Positions 9,979 through 19,894 of a stretch of 57,989 nucleotides of DNA are shown here, piece after piece. Under the pieces are notes generated by a model that did no database searches, was not told where the DNA came from, and worked only from the letters and a program-made list of their open reading frames with translations. This DNA is from Chara braunii (taxonomy: Eukaryota; Streptophyta; Charophyceae; Charales; Characeae). The position numbers and the translations under genes are program-made. The stretch is from NCBI GenBank assembly GCA_003427395.1, contig BFEA01000605.1, positions 572,508-630,496 of the forward strand, in the 5' to 3' direction. Position 1 is the first letter of the stretch, and each line of letters begins with the position of its first letter.

Positions 9979-11766
9979 TCACGGTTTACTTGTCTGTTTC
10001 TCTCTCCGCTCCTTTGATGATGAATTTGGCGCTGGCAAAGCGAGCACGAGGAGAGCTTGACCGCCGAACCTCGATTTTTTTGGGGGCGTCACGTGTTGTC
10101 CTCCACCGAACTCACCTTCCCCTTCGGCGGCAAGGGTGGCCGACAGCACCAGAGACTTCGGCGGCGACGAAGCGAGGGCAGCTGCCACGGAAGATGCGAC
10201 GTTGGCAGTTGCGTACGGACGGGCAGACACGTTGTGGTCGCCGAGGATACCGTCGATAACTTCGTGGATGCTTATACGTCGACTTTTTTCAAACGGGCTG
10301 ATAGCGACGGAAGCCTCGTCGAACGGGTGTTGCAAGTCGACAACAGACGTTAGTGGCCGGACCGCAGAATCTTCAGGCTCTGCGGAAAGGCTGCTAACCA
10401 CTTGTGTCTCCATCTCTATTGTCGTGGCATCGTCGTCGACATCATCCTCGTGATGCTCTCCATACAGTTGTCCGAACTCGTCAGACGACTCTCCAGATCC
10501 GGCATCGTCCTCACTGTGTTCCACTTTGTCTTCTCCATACCCGACACCCTCCCTTCCTTCAAACAAATCAATTAGCTCCGTTTCTCCCGCTTCCTCCCCT
10601 TCCACCTCTTCTTCCCCTTCTTCCTCCCCTTCTTGCGCTCCCTTTTGTTCCTCCATTTTCTCCCCTACTTCCCTCCCACGAAACTCGTCCCCTTCCGCGG
10701 TACCCATGCTGAATCTCGAGGACCACCCTTCAGTCCCCGTGCACGCTGCCCCTCTCAACGGCACGACAATCCCTGGCCGACAAACCCCGCCCGAAGAAGT
10801 TCGGATCTCGGCGGACTTCGTGGTCTCCGTGTCGCCGGACCCTGCACTTGCAGCCTCTCGCTGCAATCCTTGCGGCCGTCGCTCCCGCTCAGGCGAGACC
10901 TTTCCGACGTCTCCGTCCCGCACCGCAATGCTGCGAATTTCTCGATCCTTGCTTGGATCCCCCGACCCCGAGCAGCTTCGCATTCCGGACCGCTCTGGCG
11001 GCTCCTCACCCGACGTAGTTCGGATCCCGGCGGACTTCGGCTTTCCGGCCGAGCGACTGCCCAGAGCAACCAAGGCTGCCAACGTGTCCCTCGCTGAGCC
11101 CACGGACGAAGTCGGGGGGTCGGCGGAGTGTGTCGTATGCTCGGGCCGGGTGCCTGTCGACGGAGTCCGGTCGACGACGAAACCCGCCACCCCGGCGCTG
11201 CCTCCCGGTGTCGTGTTGCGGGCGTGAGACCCTCTCTCCCCCATAGGCGGGATTCCTTTGCCACCCCCTGCGTCGCCACCCCCATCCCCTCCGCTTCCAG
11301 GTGACACCCCCCCAGAACAACTGTCCGGCCCACTGAGAGGGGGCACTTTCCAATCCACCACGCCCTTCGACGGACTCGTGTCGAGCTTGTACTAGTCCTC
11401 CGTCAATTCCAACCAGCACTTGTCCTGAAGCTCGTTGAACAGTCGACCGGCAGTGGAAATGAGGGACAGGTTGTCGATTGCTAAAGTGTTATTTTTTATC
11501 GTCACTTTCTGGAGGACGGAAATCCTCGCGAGGTGCAGGAAGTTGGACTTCGACTCGCGTGGGAATGACACCCATCCCGCGCCCGGGATTGCCACGACCA
11601 TGACCCACTCGCCATTTCGTATCGCTGGCTGGATGACTCCCGGATGCCAAACCATGTCATGGCCCCAGTCCAGCTCATGTGAATGACGTTGCGGTTCAAG
11701 CAGGAAGTGGATGTTGTCATCCTTCCAAGACGGATGATCGGGCAGGACGACGGACTCGGGACGCAA
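9979..11766 (-). pseudogene. Long acidic, Ser/Pro/Gly-rich linker region
   Basis: A continuous minus-strand frame of about 595 codons, broken only by TAG at 11,392-11,394. The N-terminal 120 residues look folded (WVMVVAIPGAGWVSFPRE, ISVLQKVTIKNNTLAIDNLSLIS). The rest is low complexity: a Gly/Ser/Pro/Arg part, then a strongly acidic part (runs of Glu, EEGEEEVEGEEAGETE; later DDVDDDAT). Two copies of the 22-bp motif (10,797-10,818 and 11,016-11,037) are read through as coding sequence (KSAEIRT, KSAGIRT). The segment joins the methyltransferase-like part to the protease and probably acts as a flexible spacer. Confidence 0.5.
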
Positions 11767-13086
11767 AGCAAGCCAGAGCTCTAAGTCTCTCCAGCAACTT
11801 CATCGGCGTGGTGCCTGGCGCCGGTTTGGCCAATGGTGACACGAGGGCTACAGCGCTTGGTGATGGACCGGCCGACGAGGACGCTCGGCCGTGGTCCGCC
11901 AGAGGCGGGTCGTACTGCAGATCGATGCTCTCCGTGTCGCTCTCCTCCTCCTTCGCGTTGGCGACAAACTCCACACATATGGCTTCCTCGTCGTCAGTGG
12001 AGATCAGGGAAGTGTAACTAGCTAACTTGAACTGCTCCTCGGACTCCAAGAAATACAGCGACTGCAGCCTTTCGATAAACGTCTTCACGTTCAATCGGAA
12101 GGTGAAGTGGTAGTTGTTGAGCAGTGCCAACATGTGGTCCTTCCGGCAGATGTACTCGGTGTCAGCGTCCCTCCTCGGATGCGTTTGAAGGAACAAGAAA
12201 TCGTATATCTTGTTCCTCTTCCTCTCGCTCAACTTGAACCACATATCCGTCTTGTCGCTCCACACCTTATCCCATGTTGGCCTCACGACCATGAACTCAC
12301 AATTGTGCCCACCCGAATTGACCTTGCTTTTCACCACCTGCATCGTGAATTGCAAGAGGTCGGAGTTCCCTTCCATTGCGACAACGTGTCGGCCCCCTTC
12401 TTGCCAAGAAAATCAAGAAGACCGACGAATAGTGTCGAATTGCGTTCCATATCCCTGTAGACGATGCCCTGTCGTTCAGGCGCCACCAGCGACCAGTCGC
12501 AAGGCGTGAAAGGAATCTCGGACACATCCGTCTCGGTGACCCTCTTAGGTAATCGCACCGCAGCAGCGGCACCCCTAGGCAGGTTTCCCTCGTAGACCAC
12601 GGACGTGTTGAAGCGCAGATCGTCACCCTTGAAGAGGATGTACGTGCGGTCTTCCTCCGTGTACAAATTGTTGCCAACGGGGAAGCTTTTTTTTTGCTGG
12701 ACTCTCCGCACCCACTTCCCTTCCAACAGCTTGATGAAAGAAAGATGGTGCATGCTGGCGAGAAACGACAGGTTGTGCTGCCGCGACACAAAAACAACGA
12801 GAGTCCAATACGAGGGACACCACGTCTGAAGATAGGAATTCAAAGTCTCCCACGCTTGGAGCTTCCACAGTTTGAGGTCAACCGGCTCGCACAGATGGAG
12901 GACGAACGTGTGGCTCTTTGTGGCAGTCACTGCCTCCTTCAGCTTTGCGCCCCTGATGTCTGCCTCTAAAGGGTCGTTAGCGAACGGCGAGATGGATGTC
13001 ACGTCCCCCGTGTCTTTCCATTTAATGTGAACGACGCCTTCGGCAAGTGCGACTTCCCGGCTCTTCAGTCTGCTTCCATTCAACAC
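11717..13086 (-). pseudogene. Possible degenerate DNA methyltransferase-like segment
   Basis: Two overlapping minus-strand frames (13,086-12,331 and 12,376-11,717) read as one protein with a single-base frame change near 12,340-12,376. The first has a hydrophobic strand followed by CEP (HTFVLHLCEPVDLKLW) and then YWTLVVFVS. The second follows a LFVGLLDFLGKKG-type helix and glycine turn with RHVVAMEGN, like the strand and acidic residue that bind SAM in N6-adenine methylases. The order resembles permuted N6/N4 methylases, but the DPPY-type motif is not intact and no GxG motif is visible. The fold could be wrong. If it is right, this copy is inactive. The C-terminal half becomes acidic and low complexity. 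Confidence 0.35.
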
Positions 13087-13104
13087 GGAGAGAACCTTGT
13101 TTCT

Positions 13105-14382
13105 CTAGTCGACGGACAAGTTCTTGTGGCCTGCCAACTTCTCCGTCACCTCAATCGAGTTGTCCTGGTCGCAACCCATGTACGGCGGACAATCCTTGAA
13201 CAGCGCCGAGTCGGAAACGTGTTTCCTGCTGTTATCCCACAACTCGTCATTCAATCCCTGACCTTCATACTTCTTGAACACGACAGACCTCGATCTCAAG
13301 AAAGGGTACCTTTGGATCCCGTCCGCATCCGGCCTCTTCTCGTGCTTGAATTGGTAGTAATTCCACAACCGGACCAGCACGCGGTCGCACTTCACCAGCT
13401 GCACCACGTCCTGCACGCTGAGCTTTCCCAACTTCGCCAACGACGGGGAGCCGGCCTGGACCCAAACGACCTCGCAAGCAAGCACCTTTTTTAGAACGCG
13501 ACACTTCTCATTGTCCGTGAGTGATTCCATTGTTTTCCAACAATGCGCGTCCGGATCTGGCACTTGCACGAACCAATCGCCCTCCTCTTTCTCCTTTTTG
13601 CCCTTTTTGTTCGACGGGTCCACGGGGACGTTGTACACCACCTCCGTTCCGCCCAATTTGTCGTTGTGGATGTAGGCGACCCCAGGCTTTACGTTTTTGA
13701 CCTTCTTCTTTTTGACGATCCACTTCGCCCCGTCGTGGCTAAGCAATCTGCCCGTGTCCCATTTTTCGAAAAATTCCACGGCCAGCTTCCAGACATTTTC
13801 CCCGGCCATCGCCAGAGGTAAGTAAGAACGCAGGGCAACATTTTGTTTCTTAATGACCTCCTCTTCCTTTTGATCGGCGAGAAGCCACAAGCTCTTTTGA
13901 GGCGCCTTATGGAGCGCCGTTGTACAAAACTTATGGCAATCCCGGACCTGATCTTGTTTCTCGCTAGGGTTCCCCATCACAGCTCTTGGGCAGCCGTCAT
14001 GCTTCCACTGCCATCGAATGTCTTTCATAGAAAGTTTCAACTGTCTGAAAGGTGCCTTGCGGTCCTTCTTGTTGTCCTGTGAACTAACAAGAAAATACCC
14101 TTCGAAGTCATCGCCGGAAAAATACACCATATGTGTCGGCCACTGCTCGAAATTGTACTTCTTCGCCACCTCGCTCCCGAGCAGTGACCTGGCTGCAGCC
14201 GCGTTGTGCTGCCCACACACCGCGTAGTAGTAGTATTCTCCCGCCAGCTCGTCCTTCCACTCCTCCGGCTTCAGACGTTGTGCCTTGGTCCCAGGAGTTG
14301 GTTTTTGAAGCCTCGATGGTGCGAGCTTGAAGACCGGCAACTCGTACGTCTGTTCTTTATTCTTGGGCAGCACACCATTTTG
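13105..14382 (-). pseudogene. ParB/DGQHR-like N-terminal domain, 5'-truncated
   Basis: The frame runs from the LTR junction to a TAG at 13,105-13,107. After that stop the same frame continues into the methyltransferase-like segment. Around residues 62-80 (counting from the first Met of the open frame) is YYYYAVCGQHNAAAARSLL, a GQH(R/N)xxA motif typical of ParB-N and DGQHR folds. It is followed by a strand-helix pattern with FLVSSQDN. A Lys-rich and coiled part follows (KKKKVKNVK). The first roughly 20 codons are LTR sequence (LPKILLIQ), so the true N-terminus is missing. In phages a ParB-like domain is often fused ahead of an adenine methylase, which agrees with the neighbour. Assignment is by motif only. 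Confidence 0.45.
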
Positions 14383-14384
14383 TC

Positions 14385-14960
14385 TAACTCCTTGAATTAG
14401 CAAAATTTTGGGCAGCACTCCCCATAGAAAAGAGGGTTTCCCAGAATTTTACTAAGCCATATATGAAATCTGGACAAGTCGAACCTTTTGAAAAGTTATA
14501 AATTTGATTAACTCCCCGAATTAGTAAAAATTAGGGCAGCACTTTGTTTAGAAAAGGAGGCTTTCCATATTTTTTTTAAGCCAGATATAGCAAAAAAACA
14601 AGTTTAGCTTTGACAAGCCAAACTTTTGACTAACTCCCTGCATTAGCGAAAATTAGGTCAGCACTCCGTTTAGAAAATGAGGCTTTCTAGATTTTTACTA
14701 AGCCAGATATAGCAAAAAAATAAGTCAAGCTTTGACAAGCCAAACTTTTGACTAACTCTCTGAATTAGCAAAAATTTGGGCAGCATTCCCTTTAGAAAGA
14801 AAGGCTTCCTATATTTTTACTAAGTCAGAAAGACAAGTCAAGTTTGGACAAGGCAAGATTTGACTAGCCCTTTGGATTTGTAAAAATTTCGGCAGCGCTT
14901 CCCGTAGAGAAAGCGGCTTGCAAAGGTTTATACAAAGCCAAGCATAAAAAAAGATCCCAG
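14385..14960. repeat. ~122-bp tandem repeat at the LTR inner part
   Basis: Units beginning TAACTCC(C/T)TGAATTAG start at 14,385, 14,509, 14,631 and 14,753, with a diverged fifth near 14,862. Spacing is 122-124 bases. Each unit has a GGCAGCACTCC core, an AGGCTTTCC core and a TTTTACTAAGCCA core. The right LTR has the same array from about 33,660 to 34,520, interrupted by the assembly gap, which probably reflects this repeat. Confidence 0.85.
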
Positions 14961-15219
14961 AAAATGCGAGAATTTACCTAGGTAAAAAAAACTTAGCTAA
15001 AAAAATGCAGGAATTGAAACTAACTTCTATGGCTCTAGCACGTGGTGAACGATTTAAGTAACTACCTATCAAACTGAAACTCAGACTAAGTACTAGCCTC
15101 ACTCAGTCACATGAAGGCCAAACCACAAAAGTAAGTACTCTTACCTTCCCAAAGTCAACCTGAACAAACAATAGTTCATGATCTCTCAATAATTTAACCC
15201 TTTATACCCAGCTTACATA

Positions 15220-16170
15220 AGGCATAGGTCAGGCCGCCTAAACTTACATAACAACTCAACTTAGCCAGGCCTAGAGTCAGAATACCCAAACTTATAGAGC
15301 GTTCTAACTTGGTCAAATATACAAAAACAGAGGACACAACTACTATTTTTCTCTTCTTTGGGCACATGACTATACCACTCTAGTCGCCCTGGACTGTTTA
15401 AAGTATCCAAGTTATACATACTTATTTTTACCTTTGTCTTCTAAGGCTGCATATGACTTAACTAACTTAAGTTCAACCTGCCCCAGTTTACCATCAATTT
15501 TATTCTTACTTGTACTTTCTTCAAGTTGTGATACGGCTATAGTCAGACGACCTAAACTTATAGAACAGTCTGATTAGCTCATTCTTAGATAGAGTAGTAA
15601 TAAGGTATAGCCAAGTTATAAACATTGGGTTCCAGCATGTGCGAGGCTTTGAGCCAGACCCTCTGAACTTACAGAAGGGTCTTAACTTTCTACCAGATTC
15701 GTTTCTATCTGAGCCATTAAGTCTGTGGCATCGAGTCAAACCCCCTGAACTTATAGAAGGGTCTGTCTCTTTGCCAAGATTAATTCTTCAAAATAAAGAG
15801 GAGGAAGAGACTGAGTCACATGAACTTACAGAACAGCTCGGTCTCCTCGTTCATAATTCAAAGAAACGAGTAAAATCCCAACGAAAACAAAGCAACCCAA
15901 GGCACAAAAACTTATTCAGCGTCGTGAGTCCTTGAAAATCAACCACAATCAAACCCCTCACAGGTCAGAGCAACCAGGCCATCTGAACTTACAGAACAGC
16001 CTGACCCCCCATACAAACCATATCACTGGATCTCCGCAAAATTATGGGGACATCCATGCCTTCAGAGTAACCAGACCCCCTAAACTTATAGAACGGTCTG
16101 ACTTCTCCATGCAAAACCAAAATAAAACAAAGCACTGAAGTTCCCCAAACTTATAGGGACTCCCCAGCCT
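15220..16170. other. Array of small hairpins with conserved loop (3' LTR copy)
   Basis: About ten hairpins are built on CTGAACTTACAG or CTAAACTTATAG, a 3-bp inner stem around AACTTA, enclosed by variable outer stems. Clear cases: TCAGAC/GTCTGA at 15,543-15,573, AGACCC/GGGTCT at 15,656-15,682, GAGAC...GTCTC at 15,807-15,845, CAGGC/GCCTG at 15,975-16,004, CAGACC/GGTCTG at 16,072-16,100. The outer stems differ in sequence but keep pairing. The same array is in the other LTR. Role unknown. Confidence 0.7.
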
Positions 16171-18519
16171 TAACGGCCCGTCAACCATCATGTAAGTCAT
16201 ACCCCCATCCTGCCTTTACCCAGATGCGCTTCTTTTCAACAGTGCGACTTCATACAACCAACAAAAGTTGAAACTGAGAATTGAGCAGACATTCCTTACT
16301 TAGTATTGTTCAGTGTCCTGAAAGTCAAACCAAAAAATAAAGTAAGGTTGCACGTCATATATTCAGTCAGAGATGCATCAGGTAATACAAATAGGGGCTA
16401 TAGGGTGGGTGTATAGAGGGAAACGCAAATGTTATCTGTCAATTCCCTGCCTCTAGAGCCTCGCCTAGGCTCCGGCAGAGCTCCCGCAATCGGTGGGTAA
16501 ACTCCCCACAGAGTCTTGATGCGGTCCTACAGGTTGCAGTCCCGCCTGCCACCTTCCCCTCAAAACAGGAGCAGACTTAAAGTAAGGAGGATAGGAAGAG
16601 ATGGTTTTGAGACTCTCGGATACAAGAGGGGTGCTCTCAAGCTCACTGGAGAGGGCCTTGTTTCCTTCACTCGCCTGAGGGCCCCGCAATGGCAGCCAAC
16701 GTATCAGCTTGGTCAAACCTCCGAAGTCAAACTGATGCAATAACCCCTCCTGACGATTTCCCTGCTCGCAATACTAACTCATTTTTTACTAGTAAGTCTG
16801 ATATCCTCCTCGTCTTCACACCCCTCCTCAACCTTAACCACAACCAACCATCAACCGGTAATAATCCCCTAACGGCTCGCAGTAGCAACACTAAGTGACA
16901 GTTATAACAACCACAGCGGCTGCCGGCAGCAGATGCCCTCAACCGCAGTCTCCGACGGTTCGCAACCTTACATAACTGTACACAGTAATCAATGGAAGGC
17001 AATAATCATAGCCTGCGTGCCGTACGCGGCCAGGACCTATGCACAGTCAGCAACAGCCACAGTCTGCAGCCTCCGAGCCTACCTTCAACTCCCCTACTGC
17101 GCAGGGTGAGTGACTCACTAGTCAATCAGGTACGTCTGCAACCTCGCTGCACTCGCCCCCTTGTTCCTTCTTCCGCCTGGTACCATTGGGGAAACAACCA
17201 GCAAGCCAACTGCTATAGACAGGGTGGCCGGCTGTAAGCCGAGGCCCCAGGCCAGAGTAGCAATGAAGATCCGTACTTACAGGTAAGCTCGTACCTCCCC
17301 CTTTCTCCCTCCTGTGTTCGCCAATCACGGATCTCTTGCTCGGATCTCCCTATTCTTGCATATTCCTACCCACCCGCTCGGCTACCCCTCCACGAAGGAC
17401 GAATCTTCGACTGTAGTCCAAGCGGTTTGTGCAACTTTCACACCCCCGATACCACGGCGTAGTCGGAACCACAATGCCACCTTTCTTTATTGCCCGCCAT
17501 ACATACCCTTGAAACCGAATCCCTACGGCCTCCTCTATTTCTCGACTGCACCTAGCACTGACCCCGGCCAGGTTCATTCCTCCTCGTTTTGCCTTTTGCC
17601 TCTCAGTCCGTCACTTTCCTTCTCGCTCGCAACCGAGCCGCCCTGCTCCACCTGCTCGGTACCTGTAGCCCCGTTGTCTTACCCCCCGCCCAACAATCGT
17701 AGTTGCCCTTGCCGATGCTCACCTCTCTTTGTTTGTACCCGGCGTGCTTTCACGTCCAGGTTCATTCATCCCTCCCCCGCTCTTCCGACATAGCCTCCAT
17801 GCAAGTCCTTTCTTCTTGATTTTTTCTCTTACTCTCTCCCATTCTCACCTGACCCTTCCATTCGATTCGCCCGGGCCAAAACCCCGGGATCGCTCCTTCC
17901 TCTACCCAGATCGGTTCAGCGACGGGTGTATGCTCTATCTCCTTTCTTCCTCCCTCCATTCCGCCATAAGTCGCGCAGTATCTTTTTCTACTAACACCTT
18001 GTTTATCAATTCCATACTAAAACTAACCTCAGGTTTAGGGTCGCCCGCCCCGAAAAGCCCTAGTTAGCACCTTACCTCGCCCGATTCCGTACAGGATCGG
18101 GCATGGTATCATATCCTTACTCCGGCCATATCCGTTTTCTCCGTTGCCTCCTCGGGGCACACTTTCTTCACTAACTCCTCTTTCTAATCGCTTTCTGAAT
18201 AAACTAATCCAAAAATCAGGGCCGCCCACCTCGAAAACCCCGATATCCACCTCTTACTTGCCCGCTCCCGCGAAGCTTCCCACAAGTCGCGTTCTTCTCG
18301 TTGCACCCAGCTCGCTTTTCCGCCATCATCCGCTTCCTTTCCTCGGCGTGCACCTATAGCAGTTCCCCATCCCGATTCTTTCACAGCCCAGTCGGCCTCG
18401 TTCCTGCTTCTCTCGTTCCGACAGTGCCCAATCCCTCTCGCTCGCTCGATTAACGCAGCTTAGCCTGATATCCGGTCCTACTGCGTCCGGATTCGACAGG
18501 AGGCGACAACTGGGGAGGG

Positions 18520-18636
18520 AAAAAAAAAAAAAATAGAGCGCCGATGCGTTTCCCTGCTTTACGCATATCGACCTGGCGCACGGGCCATGCTAATCTTCAC
18601 CAAAACATTCAAATTTTGACGGATGTCTCGAAGGAC
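18520..18636 (-). pseudogene. U6 snRNA-derived sequence (3' LTR copy)
   Basis: On the minus strand the 5' end GTCCTTCGAGACATCCG matches the plant U6 5' hairpin. It is followed by an AAAATT-GAA block, the exact U6 core GAAGATTAGCATGGCCC (minus strand of 18,582-18,598), a TGCGC-AGG block and a decaying 3' part. A T14 run (18,533-18,520) follows about where U6 ends, as a Pol III terminator would. The ACAGAGA box is not preserved. No plant USE or TATA element is apparent upstream. It is U6-related by sequence, probably a captured and decayed copy inside the LTR. Confidence 0.75.
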
Positions 18637-19060
18637 TTCCCCCGCTGTCGGCGCCTTTTGGCGCTTTCAAAAGTCGTTCGGGTTCGCCTTAGCCTCCCTC
18701 ACTACGTGCGAGCCCGCCGTCCAGATTCACAACACTTCATGCTACCTCGCTTCCTAGTCTTTAACGCCCGTCGCCTCTCCGCTCCCCCATGCGCAACTCC
18801 GATGAGCTTTTCTTAACTGGTGTGGCTGCAACCCCGACCCCGCTCCTCTTCTCGATACATTCTGGCGGAGAATCCCGCCAGGCTCAGTCCTCACCTGTTT
18901 CATTCCCGTCGCTCACGTTTCCGGTGCCTCTTGTCAAGGTCAGCGGTGCTCGATAGTGGTCGTCCTCTTCGCGCTTTTGTGAAGACTACCTGACGGGTCC
19001 TACTGTGTTTTCGCGTCCACATATGGGCGCGACAATAATAATAACTAAATAAACTTAGAA

Positions 19061-19088
19061 ATAATATATATATATATATATATATAAT
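19061..19088. promoter_or_regulatory. TA-dinucleotide tract in the LTR, possible TATA region
   Basis: An ATATATAT tract of about 25 bases is present in both LTRs (also about 38,622-38,642). It lies about 800 bases inside the LTR from its 5' end in the element's direction. It could serve as a TATA box for minus-strand transcription, but no start site can be defined. It may simply be a microsatellite. Confidence 0.3.
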
Positions 19089-19882
19089 AAAAAAATAAAA
19101 ATGAGCAGTAGTCGGGCAGGGACCACGGCACCCCTCTCAGCCTGCCCGTTAGCCCCACACTCGGCCCCGCGGCAGCAAAAGGCGAGGTGGATAGTCCCAT
19201 AGGTCCATTAACCCCTCAAGCCTTTTCGCCATGCTCTTCCGCTCCCTTGCCGCATGCTGTTGGCCTCGATCCCTGCGCCTGCTGCGTACCAGTCCGATGC
19301 TATAACCTATAGGGCTAAGCCCAAGCCTGGTACTAACAGGCCTGACTCACCTAATAAAGGGGTAGCCCCCGGCCTTTTGGGGCCAAAGGAGCCACCCTAT
19401 GCCATTTCCTAACCCATACTCACACACATGACCACAAAGGCGCCGCGCCAACCTCCCGGCTGTGCCGCGGCTACCCTTACCCGGCCGAATCCATCAGGTC
19501 CTATCATCTGGATGTCGCGTAAAGCCACACTCACTCACTGACCCGTCCATCGTTCCACGCGGAACCAGATAAAAGCGCCCAAAGGTTAGCCAACTTAGTC
19601 AAAACAAACAATTGTTATAATGGAGCGCTCCGACCGATGTCCGTGCCACGTCTGCTAGTGTAACCAAAGGAAGGAAAAATCACGCGCGCCTCAAGCTTGC
19701 GCGCCCATGCACTCTTTTACTCTCGTCAACCATCTAGTCAACATAAATTACGGACGCGGCCGCGCCTAGCGCGACATACTTAAACTTTAAACCAAACTGC
19801 TTTCTGTTGTTTGCAAAGACCAGGGCGGATACCCTTGTAAGGGTATTCGCACAGACAGCTTACCGGACCATATTAAGCGACA

Positions 19883-19894
19883 TCCCCGTCTCTT
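19883..19894 (-). promoter_or_regulatory. Polypurine tract (plus-strand primer)
   Basis: The minus strand reads AAGAGACGGGGA directly before TG, the expected start of the 3' LTR. Position, purine content and adjacency to TG fit a polypurine tract. It sits 25 bases beyond the point where homology with the 5' LTR ends, so the LTR start is uncertain by that amount. Confidence 0.6.

Larger units (their letters stand above)
8268..14382 (-). mobile_element. Probable mobile element or gene: ParB-like, methyltransferase-like and Ulp1 regions in one minus-strand series
   Basis: Reading right to left on the minus strand there is one co-oriented series. It runs ParB/DGQHR-like domain, possible methyltransferase-like segment, acidic and Ser/Pro-rich linker, then Ulp1 cysteine protease. 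Segments are joined either by an in-frame single stop codon (13,105-13,107; 11,392-11,394; 8,463-8,465), by a frame change, or by candidate GT-AG introns (for example GTAAGT at 9,142 downward, and a 43-base GT...CAG intron at 9,343-9,385). Ulp1 proteases are common cargo of plant Mutator-like and other DNA elements, so I infer a decayed mobile element, but no terminal repeats are seen. The 5' end of the gene is cut at 14,382 by the retrotransposon LTR. Confidence 0.4.
14382..19882 (-). repeat. 3' LTR (truncated at its outer end)
   Basis: Collinear with 33,792-39,414. Pairwise homology on the right stops at 19,857 (TATTCGCACAGACA). An adjacent polypurine tract suggests the true start of the LTR is at 19,882 (TG on the minus strand). 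On the left it breaks off at 14,382 inside ATTTTGTCTAACTC and lacks about 2.3 kb that the 5' LTR has (31,436-33,791). It contains a 122-bp tandem repeat, a hairpin array, a U6-like sequence, a TA tract and several C-rich stretches whose long open frames I regard as spurious. Confidence 0.85.

Noticed and set aside
10404-11227. Plus-strand Ser/Pro-rich frames over the Ulp1-region linker
   Set aside because: They are antisense shadows of the acidic/Ser-rich minus-strand frame, which is longer and joins in frame with its neighbours.
14385-14960. CRISPR-like array (regular ~122-bp units; also the 27-bp units at 2,797-2,945)
   Set aside because: Units are contiguous tandem repeats with no unique spacers, and the context is eukaryotic.
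17314-18360. Long Ser/Pro-rich open frames in the LTR (also 36,840-37,930)
   Set aside because: They arise from pyrimidine-rich sequence, differ in frame between the two LTRs, and show no domain or start context.
19360-19395. U2 snRNA-like word GGCCTTTTGG in the LTR
   Set aside because: Only about ten bases agree, and it is part of a local palindrome (CCCCGGCCTTTTGGGGCC). The rest of U2 is absent.
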